DNA from: Rhabdophis nuchalis
Taxonomy: Eukaryota > Chordata > Lepidosauria > Squamata > Natricidae
Length of the DNA stretch: 64,000 nt
Direction of reading: 5' to 3'
NCBI GenBank assembly: GCA_039707465.1
Contig: CM077643.1
Span: 200,781,605-200,845,604, forward strand
Shown here: positions 30,638 through 44,764 of the stretch, piece by piece
Numbering within the stretch: the first letter of the stretch is position 1
Layout: each line of letters starts with the position of its first letter
Notes under the pieces: model-generated
Database searches by the model: none
Seen by the model: the letters and a program-made list of their open reading frames with translations, nothing else
What the model was told of the DNA's origin: nothing
Position numbers and translations under genes: made by a program

Positions 30638-31530
30638 TGTTGATATATGATATATATAATAAGGTATTCCATGTGACATATTTTTCTTATCTTACTTAAT
30701 GACACGTGATAGTGCACATGCAATGATTGTAAGTCCTGTGAGAGACTGCATTTCTAGTCAGTTACATCTCGTGATTATTAATTGTGTTTCAAAGGATGGT
30801 ATGTCTAGAATTACCTGGTTTTCTACCATCCTCCCTAAGCTGTACACCTAACTGGGCTCAAATTTAGATAACCTCAATACTCTGGGTAAGCCAGAAGAAC
30901 CAAGATGCTGTTGGCAGCAGGCAGCTTATTCTTATAGTGAAACTGGTAGCCTTATGCACTAAAAGGTGAGCAGATAGGTCTGGTTGGCTGGCAAGAAACC
31001 CCAGTTGGCCGAAAAACAGGTTGCCTTCAGATTCCTTTTGGCAGTGGTAGGGAATAAACAACATTTAGGTGACCCAAGACTGACATTTCCAAACAAGCTG
31101 CATAACTATCAAAAGTGTGCACACATCCTTTCCACACCTCCTCATTTGTGCTGTTAATTGCTGCGTCTTGGTAACAATGTCAGAGTTAGCAGTATGATAT
31201 CTACATCAGTGATGTCATTTTGACAATCAGGGAAGTAGGCAAATATAATTTCATTACCAATTTTTGTTCCTGCCAGGAGAGGGGTCATTAACCAGTCAGC
31301 TACGGAATTCTACAATGTATATCCTGAAGGATTTAATTTATGTTTCTTTCTCATTTTTCCCCATAGCAAAAGCTATGTAGATGAGAAGAATTCAGAACTG
31401 TAGCAGTATTAGGAGTTGGCCATGTTGATCAAGTAATGAATCCATCATAGAAGCAGCTATTGATTCATTTTAGAATGTATCACTTGATTGGAGTTGAAAT
31501 TGCCCACAGACTTTCTTTTGTACTTGATAT

Positions 31531-31533
<3 letters not shown>

Positions 31534-31572
<39 letters not shown>
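31534..31572. repeat. (CA)n microsatellite
   Basis: About 19 units, followed by imperfect CTAACACACA repeats to 31590. Confidence 0.9.
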
Positions 31573-31574
<2 letters not shown>

Positions 31575-31980
31575 CACACACACTAACGCACGCAAAGTCA
31601 GATTGGCTGGGGGGGCAGGTCCCAAGAAACTGGAAACATTTTTAGATAGCTTCATTGTGATTGATATATTTACTCTCTATGTGTGGTTTATGTGTTTTAA
31701 ACATCTGATAGTTCCTCATTTTTATATTTTGTAATGGTTGTATTTTTATATACAGCTGTAATTAATAAATGTGATAAATAAATGAATAAAGAAACAAATG
31801 ATACCCAATTGTATATCTATATGTAAACACACAGAGACACAAAAATCCTACATTCGTCTTATGTTGAAGAAAATATCACCTTCAGATGTTGAATGTGAAG
31901 GAAAGAAACTAATTTGGGGACATTATTTGTTTGACCAGGAATTTGTCCCCAAAAATTATGCCAAACTAATACTTACTTAC

Positions 31981-32036
31981 TTACTTTCCTTCCTTCCTTC
32001 CTTCCTTCCTTCCTTCCCTCCTTCCTTCCTTCCTTC
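31981..32036. repeat. (TTCC)n microsatellite
   Basis: A short (TTAC) run leads into about 13 units of TTCC with one CCC interruption. Confidence 0.9.
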
Positions 32037-32439
32037 AACAGAAATAATGGCTTAACAGAGTGCACTGAGCAAGGGGTTGGACTAAATGAGCTATCTTGTA
32101 TACAATATCAGAATATCCATTATACAAGATTATCAGATTCTGCTGATGTTGCCAAATTCAATCACTTAAAATAAAGCCTTTTGGTTATTTTAATAGAGAA
32201 ATTCTGTCCATTATTGATTATTATGCTAAGGAAACCTATTTTTCTGTCTTTTCTTTATCCAGAAAGGAAAAAAGAAAGCAGATTTCTCCTTTCATTCTTT
32301 ACACTTTACATTTTATTAATGATTTCCCAAACCCTAAAGTGAAATCTTATTTTTTCCCCTTTTAATTTGCTAATTTCCCCAAGTACATGGCTTTCCCCCC
32401 AAAATAAACCGCTCCAAACTCGATTGATGAAAATATGAC

Positions 32440-32712
32440 TTCAGCAACAGAGTGGTCAATGCCTAGAATGCACTACCTAATTTTGTTGTTATATCTTCAA
32501 ACTCCCATACCTTTAACCTTAAACTGTCTACCATGGACCTCACCCCATTCCTAAGAGGTCTGTAAGGGGCTTGCATAAGCGTACCAACATGCCTATCATC
32601 CCTGTCCCGCTGTCCCATTTATTTGTACCCATTTCCTGTGTTCATATCCATGTCCATATTATGCCTGTTATCTCGTACATGTTTGACAAACTAAATAAAT
32701 AAATAAAATAAA
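32440..32712 (+). mobile_element. CR1-group LINE 3' fragment
   Basis: The coding end survives partly: 'caacagagtggtcaatgcct' gives NRVVNA, then a NALPN-like block and STMDLTPFLRGL with a stop. A UTR with 'gtgttcatatcc' follows, ending in an (AAATAAAT)n tail at 32690-32712. It is 5'-truncated and diverged. Confidence 0.65.
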
Positions 32713-34037
32713 AATAAGGAATCCTGCTTGACTAAGCAGCTCACCCTCCTCTTTTTCTCTTTAACCCCTTTTTATTCCAAAGTTACTCAGCTCTCTCATC
32801 AAACTAGTAGAGAAGGAGAGGTAACTCCTTTTTCTCATGAACTCCACCTCTGTAAAACTGAAATATGTTTGAGAAATGCATTTATATATATATATATGCT
32901 ACTTTGTAGAAAGACTGCAACTATCTTTTTTAATTGTTTACTTTTATTGGCATTATTCAGGACCTATTTAAATTCTTAGTTTAAGAACTGACTTGGGAAG
33001 ATTCATTTTACATTAGATGAAATGCTCCTAAATTATCTTTTCAACACATGACAAGTTCTTACGACAAATCAGCTAGCACTGTCAAGAATTTCCTGGGCAA
33101 TTAAAGCAATTATTTCCATCGTAACAATAACAAAAGAATGGAGCTGTTATTAAAATAAATTACCCATATTATATACGTCTCTCTTTCTCTCATTATAAGT
33201 ACTGCATGCACATGCTTTTGCATGCTGATAAGTTAGCATTTTATAAATAATCAAGAAATATTATGGTTATTTGTGTAATCTAAATTGGAGCATCAAACTG
33301 TTTGACTGGGAAAAGAGCTCGGATGATTAACTTCTTTCCTTTATGAAGTGAATCAAGAGATTAATTAATTATTCATATTAAAACACACAAATTATTTCAA
33401 TTATGTAACAAATCATATGTAATTAACAGAAGGTGCTGAGGGGTATTTTTCCACCCATAAAAATAAAACAAATTGTATTTAGTTGCAAAAAGCTCCAATA
33501 TAAATTATCAAATTTTTAATAAAATGATCCTTATCAGGTTAATATATAACTTCATTCAATAAATTATGTTAGACTGAAAACTGTTTATTAAAATTAGTAT
33601 TGTTGGTATTTCCAGAAAGACCATAGGCATATAAATATTTAAATATTTAATTTAAAAATGAATGAATTCTATTCTATATTTAATGCTTTCTTATTGTATA
33701 AAGATTTGCTAATACAGCATTCTTAGGAAAAGATGCCTAAGAAATCATCCTTAAGGGGAGACATGTATATGTACATACGTGTGCATCAGACAGAATGTCA
33801 AAATCCATTTTACAAAGCCTAATCATTTAATTAATTTAGTCCAAAATGTGTTATTTTGGACTGTTCTTATCCCAGGATATCATCTTCCACTGATGGAAGA
33901 AGGTACTCAGTCATTGTTTAAATTCTTCCTGTGTACAAAAGAGATCTTAAACTAATTAATGTTTATTTCTCCCTTAATTTTTTTTAAATATTAGTGGCAG
34001 AAAACTGCTACTTCCACAATATAGAATGTTTTCTTCA

Positions 34038-34592
<555 letters not shown>

Positions 34593-36769
34593 TCAGGTTG
34601 CCACTGTCTGTATAGCTACGTTCAGTATGAATGAATGACCTAAACATTCATGCTTTGCTGCTCAGACCACACACGCAAAGAATATTTCTGTATGTCCCAC
34701 CAGAAATATGTCATGCCAACAGCTAATTCTGCTTTTTGCACAGAATTGCAAAATAATGCGCAATGTGATAGGCCTCCTCAATATTTTTTAGTTAAAGGTA
34801 AAGAAGACTTCTTTAAATATACTGTTTTTTCTAGGCTTTTTTATAATTTATTTCAAGATTTTGCTTTAATGTTTTATCATTTTAGAGGTTTATATAATTT
34901 TTTATGTTACATTTATACATTAATAAGTCACTTGCAGCTGTTAAAATGAGCAGTATATGCACTCATTAGGAAGTAAATAAAATTACATTATGTCGTTTTT
35001 TAAATATGGAACCCACAAGCAATGTTTTATTTATCTTTCCTCTTCTGTGCTAAATGCATGTAGCTTTCAGCCCAGTAAATGTCTTCCATATGCCTTCTTA
35101 AGGGAGGGTGAAGGTGGGGAAAAATAATCCAGTCCTAAAAAGCAAGACTCACTCTTACTTAGCATGTAGCACAAGTCTCCCCACCACCACCTCTTTTGCT
35201 AAGTAAAGCACTGCTCCTTTGATTGCTTACTGCAAATATTTTCCAATGGAACTGAACATTCCAATGGAACTGTTTCTGTTTTGCAAGATTTTCCAAATGC
35301 TTTACTTCAGTTGCATTTCTAATGTGAAATATGGCATTCAGACTTTGTTGCTCAGATGCTAAATTGCCCTGCTTTGAATGGAAGGCCATTCTCATTCACG
35401 GAAAGTCTTTGATCCAGTTGAGGCATCTGTTGGGAGAAAACTATTTTGTCCAATTTTCCCCAAGAGTGCACTGAACTGGAGCTATAATCTTACAGTAGCA
35501 ATTTCAAAACACTTTGGAGCAGATGGGAGAGCATAAGGCTGCAGAAAAGAAAGGAAACAGTGAAAACCACCAAACTGCTTTCTTTATCCAGTGGAAATGT
35601 GTCGTGAATGGAGTTCTCACAGGTTCCCAGATTGTCACTTTGTTTAATGTTAATAAAAACAATGGGTTATTATGACAGAATGTAAACAAAAGATTTTGAG
35701 AGGCATTGCCTTCTTTCCATGAGGCAAATTGTTTTACAATTTAGCCTGAAGTTAATGAAGTAGGGGAGAATATATTTTCTCCATCTGCAAATACACGTAG
35801 AAATAAAGGAACACTGCACAGATCCAAAAAGAATTGATATATTTTAAAAAAAAATGTTGATCATAGTATTTTTTAAAGATGTAAAACACATTGAGTGATC
35901 TATCAAATCAGTCCTGGATTATCTTGATAATATATTATTCATAAGCTTTCAAGATAGTATGTTAAAACAGTACAATTAATGTTTCTGACATAATTATCCT
36001 TCAGAGCCATAAAAATGACAGGTCCATTGAGGAATGTGTTTCCTGACAGATGAATATTCCCAGAATTGCTATAAAAAGAATAACTTTAAAAACAAAGCAA
36101 ATGTCTTGTTTGAAATGAACATTGGGGGGGATCTAAAGAACAGTATTATGCAAGAGTTTGAATACAAGCAACACACTGTGTTATGGCCTGGGCACCCCCG
36201 CAATATATCAGAGGCAACATTACACAGTGGGTGTGTTTTCATGGCAGAATAAGTCTAAGACCCTGAGAGTTATGAATGAGCAAGTGTGCTCGGATATGTT
36301 CCAGCTTGGCTCCAATTAAAATGCAAGGCAGAAAAGGTCCTTGTTGCTCAAAGCAGCATCTACACATCACTCCTCTCCTTTTTTTAAAGGCACAAATTAC
36401 ATATGATAACAATATGCTACAAGTTAAAACATAGAAGAGCTGCAGGGCAGAAAACACATAGACCAGCGATGTAATACGCAAGTGGTGGTGATGGGAGGCT
36501 CCCGTAAAGTGTCATTCTGTGGAATATGCATGGACTACAGAAATGATACTAACTTCTTAGGGGATTGGGAATGCATTCTATCTGAGCCCTCTGATACATA
36601 ATGAAAACCATACAAATGCTCTTTAAAAAAACACACCACAAAATCCCATAATTATGCATGAAAGGAAAAACCAAGATTGGATCAAATGAACCTATGACAA
36701 TTATCAAAGTGTAAAAAATGGCTAAAGTAAAAAATTCACAGATACTCGGTCTGCAGTAAGTATCCATTA

Positions 36770-36880
<111 letters not shown>

Positions 36881-36924
36881 TCAAAGCAGTAAATAAAACT
36901 CCTGGGACATATCAAACAGGCCTT

Positions 36925-37030
36925 TATTATTGTTGTTGTTGTTGTTGTTGTTTAAATTTCTATACCGCCCTTCTCCCTTCCGGGACTCAGGGCTGTGTAC
37001 AGGCAACAATAAAATCACAAGTAAAATTAT
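36925..37030 (-). mobile_element. L2-like LINE 3' end with (TTG)n tract
   Basis: 'ctataccgcccttctccctt' and 'gggactcagggctgtgtaca' are the antisense L2-like tail, preceded by (TTG)8 at 36927-36951, which is the element's own 3' simple repeat. Confidence 0.75.
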
Positions 37031-37134
37031 TTATTTTAAATTATTTTGGACACATTTTTATTCATTACACCATCCCCCCCCCCAAGAAGAATTCTTCAGC
37101 AAGTTTCCCTCTAGTAACACCAGTGACCCTCAAT

Positions 37135-37344
37135 AATAGCAATAGCACTTTATATACTGTTTTACAGTGCTTTTCAGCCCTCTCTAAGCAGTTGTCAGTC
37201 AGTGAATTGCCCCCAACAACCTGGCCCCTGATTTTACCAACCTCAGAAGGATGAGTCAACCTTGAGCTGGTAAGAATTGAACTGCCACTGACAATCAACA
37301 GAAGTAGCTTGCAGTACTGCATTCTAACCACTGTGCCACCGCGA
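37135..37344 (-). mobile_element. tRNA-derived SINE with (CAATAG)n tail
   Basis: The second copy of the SINE at 30383-30637: same head ('gtggcacagtggttagaatg' on the minus strand), same 'aggttgactcatcc' and 'agcactgtaaaac' blocks, with internal deletions. Confidence 0.8.
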
Positions 37345-37436
37345 CTAATTAATAGTTTCTAAATGCTGTTATTTTATCTTGGCCTAACTTGTCTACTCAA
37401 ACTGCTTCAAGTACCGTACCAATGAAAATAAGTAAT

Positions 37437-37530
37437 TTATTTTATTAATTTATTTATTTTATTAAATTTATAAACCGCGCCACTCTCCCCGAAGGGACTC
37501 GGGGCGGTTCATTAATTCATGGTAATGCTA
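37437..37530 (-). mobile_element. L2-like LINE 3'-end fragment
   Basis: 'tttataaaccgcgccactct' with 'gaagggactcggggcggttc' is a variant of the same 3' tail, next to an (ATTT)n tract at 37437-37470. Confidence 0.7.
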
Positions 37531-38128
37531 AATATTCCCCAAATAAATGAATTCCAAGGAATAGCACAATCTCTAGAGAAAGACATTGTTGTTCCAAAAG
37601 TGAATCCATATACATATATATATTCTCCTCATCCTACCAACATAAAGAGAATCCTATTAGTTTCCCAAAAGGGTATGAACTAAGACACAAAGATATATTC
37701 TGCAAAATCATATTAGTCATTCTGGTTTCTGTGTCTTCCAAATAACAACAGTTCCTTTTGGATGTTTTACCTAGTCGAAGAGCTGTGGCACTTCTTTAAG
37801 TAAAGAAAATGCAGATACAAACTCTATTAATCAGTTATAACAAAACCAACAGAGTTTTGTTATAAAGAATAACAAATGTATGATTTCAAAGCATTTGTGG
37901 AGTAGAAAAGAATTCCTGAAGTAGGCTCTAGTTAACAAATACATACTACATAAGTTTGTTAATTGTGAGAGTCCCACTGGAATCTCACTTTTACGAATTC
38001 TTATAGGTTTTCGGGTTTTTCTCTATACTGCACTTATTTTTTTAAGGAGAATGTGAATTTGTTATATTTTGCTTATGCTTTAAAATCAAAGCATCTCTGG
38101 TAAGAAAAAAAAGTCATTATTCTGCTCA

Positions 38129-38278
<150 letters not shown>

Positions 38279-38386
38279 TCATTTTTCTTCAGGAAACATA
38301 CCAGTAGGTACACGTTTTACCCTTTAGAAATTGATGTTTTTCCAGAAGAAGGGATCTTTATTAAGGATGAAAAGAGACATTCAAAC

Positions 38387-38544
38387 TAGAGGTGGTTGCT
38401 CCCGGTTTGGCCCAGATTGGGCGAATCAGTAGTGGTGGTGGCAGAAGGCTCCGCCTGCCCACCCGGACACTTCTGCGCTTGCACAGAAGTGTCACGCACC
38501 AAGCACATGTGAACCAGTAGACCAGGATTTGAAACCCACCTCTG
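38387..38544. mobile_element. hAT MITE (GAGGTGG termini)
   Basis: The ends TAGAGGTGG and CCCACCTCTG are flanked by attcaaac (38379-38386) and attcaaaa (38545-38552), a 7-of-8 target duplication. The ends resemble those of 27572-28838 and 51073-51295. Confidence 0.7.
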
Positions 38545-39460
38545 ATTCAAAAGGTATATAGCTATTTATGTGGTGCCTATCAAAACTTGTTAAGCTAGTG
38601 TGCTTTTTCTTGGGCCTGTACACCTGTTATGCTGCAGTGATACTGCAAACCATGGGCAGTATCCCAATCCTATCCTAGATGTCCTCTAGGTCTTCATAAT
38701 TTGGTCCTATCCTGTTTGGGGGAGCCACTACCCTTTACAAGGTACTTTATATGGCACTTATTTCTTTAACCCAGTATGAAGGAAAGAATAGTCCTTCACA
38801 GCCTGAGCTGCCTTTTTGGCAATTAAAAAATCAAAATGAAAAAATTGAAATAATTTTGACAGTGTCATCACCTGCCAAGTAACATAAAAGCATAACATTG
38901 CTATAATATTTAGCCTTCCTTCAATTCCTTGGGAGATAAATTAATCTCATAGGAGCTAAAAAAAAATCAAAAAAAGAAGCAGACTTGCTCAGATCACAGT
39001 AATATAAGATCTTATGAATTAATTTAAAAAGGGAAATGAAGACAATATAATACATGAGCATGGAATCTAATACCTAGTTTTATGCCAGGATTTAGTTTAA
39101 AGATCTGTAACAAGTACTGGTCACTTCTCGCAAAGAAGAACCTATCATCTTACTTGGGTTTGTTTTTGTTGTTGTTGTTAATTTTATCTGGAATATATTT
39201 TAATATAATTTAAAAACATTATTCAGTGTCCTACAAACTGGAAAGACAGAGAACAGATTATGACATTTTTCTATGTGACAAAATTTAACTACTTGTAGGG
39301 TGCCATTGTATTCTTTATAAAACTTGTCTTCTCAAAATTAAATATAACCAATTCCCTGAATTTGACTTTGAGTTTCTTAAATTATATTATTATTTTTCAG
39401 ACATTTTGTTAATCCCATCAATATAATTCTGAAGTTATTTAAATCTTCTAGGATAGTAGC

Positions 39461-39530
39461 TATTTAAGTACAGATAATCCTTGCTTAATGTCGCTTATTT
39501 AAGTACAGATAATCCTTGCTTAATGTCGCT
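39461..39530. repeat. Perfect 35-bp tandem duplication in a TA-MITE remnant
   Basis: 39461-39495 is repeated exactly at 39496-39530. The unit contains 'cagataatccttgcttaatg', related to the CAGGTAGTCCTTGACTTA end of the MITE at 41411. The remnant continues to about 39690 and lacks a clear right end. Confidence 0.85.
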
Positions 39531-40631
39531 ATTTGGGACCAATAATACAGTCATTGAGAAAAGAAGTCATTTAGTGAAACATCACATGACTACCCTGCTT
39601 AGTTACAGTAGTTCTGGCAATCCCAGTAGTTGTGGCAAATCACTTATGGTCATTAAACAAGTCATCACATGATCTTGGCTTGTGACTACCCATTCTCTTC
39701 CCCTCATTATTAAAACCAATAATAAAAATATTGCGAATTAGATTACAAATTCTAAATGTTATTCTGATGAAAAGGCATGCTCCTTGAATTTTAAACAGAG
39801 TTGCCTATTGCAAGTATTACCATATGCAGCACTGAAGAAATGGCAGCAACATAAGTTTAAATCAGTAGTGATTGTCAAGAAACCAGTGCTGCTGAACAAA
39901 CATCTAGCCATTCCATCAGATTAATTAGCTGTGGGTGTCTTCCCACAATGTGACAGCTGCTGAACTCAATGAATTAACTTCTGTACTTTAAAGCCATGAA
40001 TCACCAGTCCTGCAGCCAATAGGTTTTGTCATGTGTAAGGAACCATCAAATATACAAACAGTTGCCAAAGTAACTTAGCTCATTGAAAACAAATTTGATA
40101 GTTAAATAAATGATACTGTATGAAAAATAAGAAACCTATTTTAAGTAGTTTTTCGAATAAAACATATATAATAACATATTTATAAAGTATCCATTATTAC
40201 TGCAAAATTCTCTAATTTAGCAATATGGCTAAATTAAACTAATATTGAGATTTGAAACATATATACCTGTTAATTAACACATTAAGCAAATATCAATCAC
40301 TGTTTGAAATATTTTTTTTAACATTCATATTTAAAGCAAGGGACACCCTCTAAACTCATTGGAATAAAGAGGTAGATACAGAACTTTGTGCAAACCATGG
40401 TATCTGTTCCAAAAATTATGTTGCTGAAATCAGTTATCTATGGAGGTGCCGAGTTCTCCCCCACCAGATGTCGTCAAGGAAATTGGATAGCCTTTGCTGG
40501 AGATGCTTTAATTTGGATTACAGTACTGTTACACTGAGAAGAGAACTGTACCCTTCTAGGATTCCTTGGAGCAGCCCCAATACTCTAAAACTGTGTGATT
40601 CATAGCTTCAGTGGGATTTGCTTTGCTTTTT

Positions 40632-40846
40632 TTGTCCCTTCAAGTTATTGCTGACTCCAGGCAACTGCCTGGATTAATCCCGGCTGTCTTCTTAGCAAAG
40701 TAGCTTGCCATTGCCTGCTTCCCAGGGTTGAGAGAATGACTGGCCCAAGGTTAACTAGCTGGCTTTGTGCTTCAGGCAGAACTAAAACTCATAGCCTTCC
40801 AGTTTCTAGCCTGTGGTGCTTTAACCATTACACCAACTGGCTCTCC
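40632..40846 (-). mobile_element. tRNA-derived SINE
   Basis: On the minus strand it begins 'gagccagttggtgtaatggt', a tRNA A-box-like start, followed by 'aaggctatgagttttagttc' as B-box remnant, then 'agctagttaaccttgggcca' and 'ggcaatggcaagctac'. This is a common amniote-type tRNA SINE, distinct from Sauria and from the CAATAG-tailed SINE. Confidence 0.7.
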
Positions 40847-41269
40847 TTACAGTGGCATACAAATAATGATCAGTTGCTGCTAGGATGGGACAACGCTGAA
40901 CGGAAACCAGAATCACTAGTAATAACTGGTTGCTAAATTATTGTCCAAAGCACTGACTTCTTTTCCTGTTCCCCTTTCTTCATGATATTGTAAAAAGGCA
41001 CAATGACATCATCCCAGCATGAACTTCCCTATTAACACAAGCAAAACCCAATGAAGTTGTATAGCGGTAGAGAAACTTATAGCTCAGATATGTAAAGCCA
41101 GTGTCCTGCCTTGCTAAATATTATGTGTAAGAGAAGAATAGATTTACTTCCTTTTAAGTTACACAAAATATACACACTATCAGTCTCTGGACTCAGGAGA
41201 AAAACATCTCAGGGAAATGTTTTGCTCATGTTTACTAAATCCATATTTGTATCAACTTATAACTTAGAG

Positions 41270-41378
41270 CAGGCCAGATACGTCACATGCAGGCCATGCC
41301 CACCCAAGCTCTAAAACGGCATAAATGTCGCAATATGTCACAATCTGGACAGTGACGTGATTGAGTTTGACACCCGTG
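41270..41378. mobile_element. hAT MITE, GTCAAACTC family, decayed copy
   Basis: The right end GAGTTTGACACCCGTG is clear and the left end (CAGGCCAGATACG) is diverged. The flanks acttagag (41262-41269) and ccttagag (41379-41386) match at 7 of 8. Confidence 0.75.
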
Positions 41379-41410
41379 CCTTAGAGGATGCATTCCTAGA
41401 TGTCCATCTA

Positions 41411-41773
41411 CAGGTAGTCCTTGACTTACAACCACTATTGAGCCCAAAATTTATGTTGCTAAGTGAGATACTGGTTAAGTGAGTTTTGCTTCATTTTATG
41501 ACACAGTTGTTGTCGATCCTTGCAGTTGTTAAGTTAGTGACTCTGGCTTCTCCACTGACTTTGCTTATCAGAAAGTCACCCAAGGTGATCATATGATCCC
41601 GGGACACTGCAATCATTATAAATATGAATCATTTGCCAACTGTCTGAATTTTGATCACATGACCATGGGTATGCTACAATGGTCATAGGTGTGAAAAACA
41701 CTCATGTCACTTTTTTCAGTGATGTAACTTTGAACAGTAACTAAATAAACTGTTGTAAATTGAGGACTACCTG
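41411..41773. mobile_element. TA-target MITE (CAGGTAGTCC termini)
   Basis: The inverted ends CAGGTAGTCCTTGACTTAC and GAGGACTACCTG are flanked by TA (41409-41410, 41774-41775). The interior has 'gtcacatgac'-type palindromic blocks. Length is 363 bp with no ORF. It is probably mariner/Tc1-derived. Confidence 0.8.
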
Positions 41774-42482
41774 TAAATTGTTCAAAGGGATTCAAAATAA
41801 AAGTCTAAACTGTTTTTCATATTCAATGTATTTAAATAACCAGCTTCCAGTTTTACCAAGCAACTGCATCCTGAGTTACCAACTTATAGAATTGATCAAA
41901 ATACCTGATTAAAAAAAAATAGACTACTCCCAAGGTTTTTTTTATTGTGAAAAATAAGTGTGTTCATATCAGAGTCATTTCATTTTTTAAATCCATGCAT
42001 TAAAAATAATTATGAAAGATCTTTCCTCTTTCAGAAATCTCTTCTGCGTTGTATAGCTCCAAATTATCACCTTGATTAACCAAACCTCCATACCTTTGTC
42101 TAAGGGCTTCTATACAGAGCTTAAGTGGAAATGTTAGTTATCTCATTTTAAAATGTCCAACTAATGGCAAAAACTGGTTTGTATTTAGACATCCTGCAAA
42201 ATGCTGGATATCTGGCAACTGGGAAGCATATGGGATAGGGTTTGTTTGGCAAACTAAGAAGTAATAATGGGGAAACAAGCCAATAAAATGCTTCAATTAT
42301 GTCATCAGCAAGAAACTCTTAAGTTTCAGTTTTATTGCAAGAATAAACTTTTTAGAGTTATTATTCACATTATGACATTTGATACCTAGGATTCCCCCCA
42401 GGCAAACATAAACCTGGAAATATTTCACCTAAAGTCTTTTAAAAAGCCCTTTATTTAAGACTAGTCATGCACGTTATACGTA

Positions 42483-42606
42483 CAGCCAGTCCCGGGTTAA
42501 GAATGAGTATCATTCCTAAATCTGCTTTTAACATGAAATTAATAGGCAACGCATTTGCAAGTTCAAGTTGTTCGTCAATAAGAGATTCTTAACCTGGGGA
42601 CTATCT
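42483..42606. mobile_element. TA-target MITE, short
   Basis: The ends CAGCCAGTCCCGGGTTAAG and CTTAACCTGGGGACTATCT are imperfect inverted repeats next to TA. The motif GTCC-(C)GGGTTAAG relates it to the CAGGTAGTCC family. Confidence 0.55.
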
Positions 42607-42633
42607 ATATTTATATTTAGTTATTGTTTTTAT

Positions 42634-42976
42634 TGTGAAAGGTTCCCCTCGCACACATGTGCTAGTCGTTCCTAACTCTAGGGAGCGGTGCTCATCTCAG
42701 TTTCAAAGCTGAAGAGCCATCGCTGTCTGAAGACGTCTCTATGGTCATGTGGCCAGCATGACTAAATGTGCACGGAACGCTGTTACCTTCTCACCAAAGG
42801 TGGTTCCTATTTTTCTACTTGCATTTTTACATGCTTTCGAACTGCAGAGGTTGGCAGAAGCTGGGACAATTAACAGGAGCTCACTCCATTACACGGCACT
42901 AGGGATTTGAATTGCCGAACTGCTGACCTTTCTGATCGGCAATCTCAGCGTCTTAGCCACTGAGCCATCGCGCCCC
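42634..42976 (-). mobile_element. Sauria-type tRNA SINE, best-preserved copy
   Basis: On the minus strand: tRNA head 'gcgatggctcagtggctaag', B-box-like 'ggcaattcaaatccctag', then the conserved core ('cccagcttctgccaacctct', 'aggaaccacctttggtgaga', 'gtcatgctggccacatgacc') and the BovB-type end 'tgcgaggggaacctttc' at 42634. It is nearly full length (~343 bp). Its presence supports a squamate host. Confidence 0.9.
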
Positions 42977-43111
42977 TTTTTATTGTTAGGAAGCATCTAA
43001 ATGTTTCCTTTTTGAGCTATACAAGAGTACTTGTAGAAGCAACCTTATGCTTTGACACAATAAAATAAAAAGCAAAGACTGCATTTCAAGGGGCTCCAAA
43101 TGAAGACATAC

Positions 43112-43214
43112 CCACTGGCACCATGTCCTGGTATTGAGCCCTGCTGACTGCACTGAATGTACTTGATGGCCTTGGCAAGACTGGAGGTCCTGAATGGCGT
43201 GAGTCTTCTCCCAC
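43112..43214 (-). CDS. HECW2: HECW2 coding exon: linker after WW2
   Basis: The acceptor TTTTTCAG precedes 43214 and the donor GTATGT starts at 43111. Phase 0 start: [20 protein letters not shown] and [14 protein letters not shown], ending on one base of an Ala codon (human 1046-1079). The stretch is Pro/Ser-rich and likely disordered. Confidence 0.97.
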
Positions 43215-44129
43215 CTGAAAAATAAAACAGAAGATATCTTAGTGTACAGAAGTCCTTCTTACCATCCTATACATTTCATATACTATTTATTTGAGAATTT
43301 TTGCCCTGTCCTTCCTTAAAATCTTACAGAGCATAGAAACTTTTATTTGCTAAGCCAAGTGAATGTTTGACAAAATAAAAGGTTTTATTAGATGGCAGAA
43401 AATTAAAAAGGAATCCCAGTGATTTCTGTGAAGCAAAGGATTTTTCAGTCAGAGAAACCTTTCTCTCTCTGCTCAGCTGAATTTCCACCATATTTAGAAC
43501 AGAAACCGTTTCCCCCCTGTTTTTCTCAAGCCGATAATAGAGACTTTCATGTAAATTAGGAGGCACTGGTTAAAATTCATATAGTTTTCAGACAAACAAC
43601 CAGAGAAAAATAGATGTACAAATCAGAGAAAATGGGTAAATCTGCAGTCTTTAATATTTCTTTTTTATATTGAAAAAGTTTTATTGGTTTTTACAATTTT
43701 CCAAAAGGATAGGGTAAGGGATACAGAAACATTTTGAGAACTTTCGCGTCGGGATCATTGGCCCTTCCAGGGCTTCATAATAAAACATTAAAAAAAACAT
43801 TTTTCAAAAATACTACGATGTGAAAGTAAGTGCATGCTTCCTAAATTCTCAGTTCTATGCTGGCAGTCGTGTGCAAACATCCAGATATAAAGATTATACA
43901 ATGTTAATAAAAAAGCAAAGTTATTTTTTCGATCTAAGTCTCTTGGCAATTGTATCTTCTTTTTCTCCTTCCTGGCCCCCAGCGGGCGGAGCCGTGGCCC
44001 CCCCTGCCCCCCCTGAATCTTCCCCCAGGACAGAGGAATGTTTTTTAAGAAAGGCTTCCGCCTCAACAACTGTTTTAATCCTAACTCTCCCTCCTTCCCA
44101 GTTTTTTATTTTTTTATTTTAATATTTCT

Positions 44130-44275
44130 AATCTGAAGAACAACATGGCTTTTCCATGTTATAATGCTACTAATTATCAATGTCTTTTAATTATCAATGT
44201 TTTAACTGTATATGTAATTGTAAACTGCCCAGGTGAGATGGACAGGCAATAAAATTTAAAAATAAAAATGATCTT
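44130..44275 (+). mobile_element. L2-like LINE 3'-end fragment, degraded
   Basis: 'gtaattgtaaactgcccagg' and 'gagatggacaggcaataaaa' match the position of the GCC(C)-...-GGCGG-TATAAAA tail of the L2-like family on the plus strand. It is diverged. Confidence 0.5.
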
Positions 44276-44518
44276 ATGTTACTGATGAGTTCATTCAATG
44301 AATGAAAATCAGGAAACATATTTTAGATTTTCCAAAAGATTTAGATTTCCCATGATATAATGATTGCAAGAAGAAGAATTGTATTTTTAAATATATTATG
44401 TAAACAAAATCCTTATGAAGTCCTAGCAATTGTAGGAGCATCTACAGGAGCTGAAAGGGGAGATAAAGGTAAAGGAATCCCTATGGATTTACTCCACTAG
44501 TCATTGCTGAATATAGGG

Positions 44519-44731
44519 CAGTGGTCTCCAACTTTTCCAGATTTGCCAAGGGATGAGAGGGGATGGTTCCACATGAACAGCAGGCAAGCACATTTGTGCA
44601 ATTCCATTTGCACAAGTGGCGGGCACAAATGGACTGTGCATGGGCATGTTGCTTGCCCGCCACTTCCACTGCTCAGTTCTCAACTGGCTGGAGCCTGGTA
44701 GTGGGCCCCAGCCTGAGGTTTGGAGATTCTG
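44519..44731. mobile_element. hAT MITE inside the SINE
   Basis: The ends CAGTGGTCTCCAAC and GTTTGGAGATTCTG are flanked by atataggg (44511-44518) and ctttaggg (44732-44739), a decayed 8-bp duplication (6 of 8). Confidence 0.75.
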
Positions 44732-44764
44732 CTTTAGGGGAGGTGCTCATCTCTATTTCTAGGG

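Noticed and set aside
42634..42976. Functional tRNA at the SINE head
   Set aside because: The A- and B-box-like words are present but the arms do not pair; it is the head of a Sauria-type SINE.
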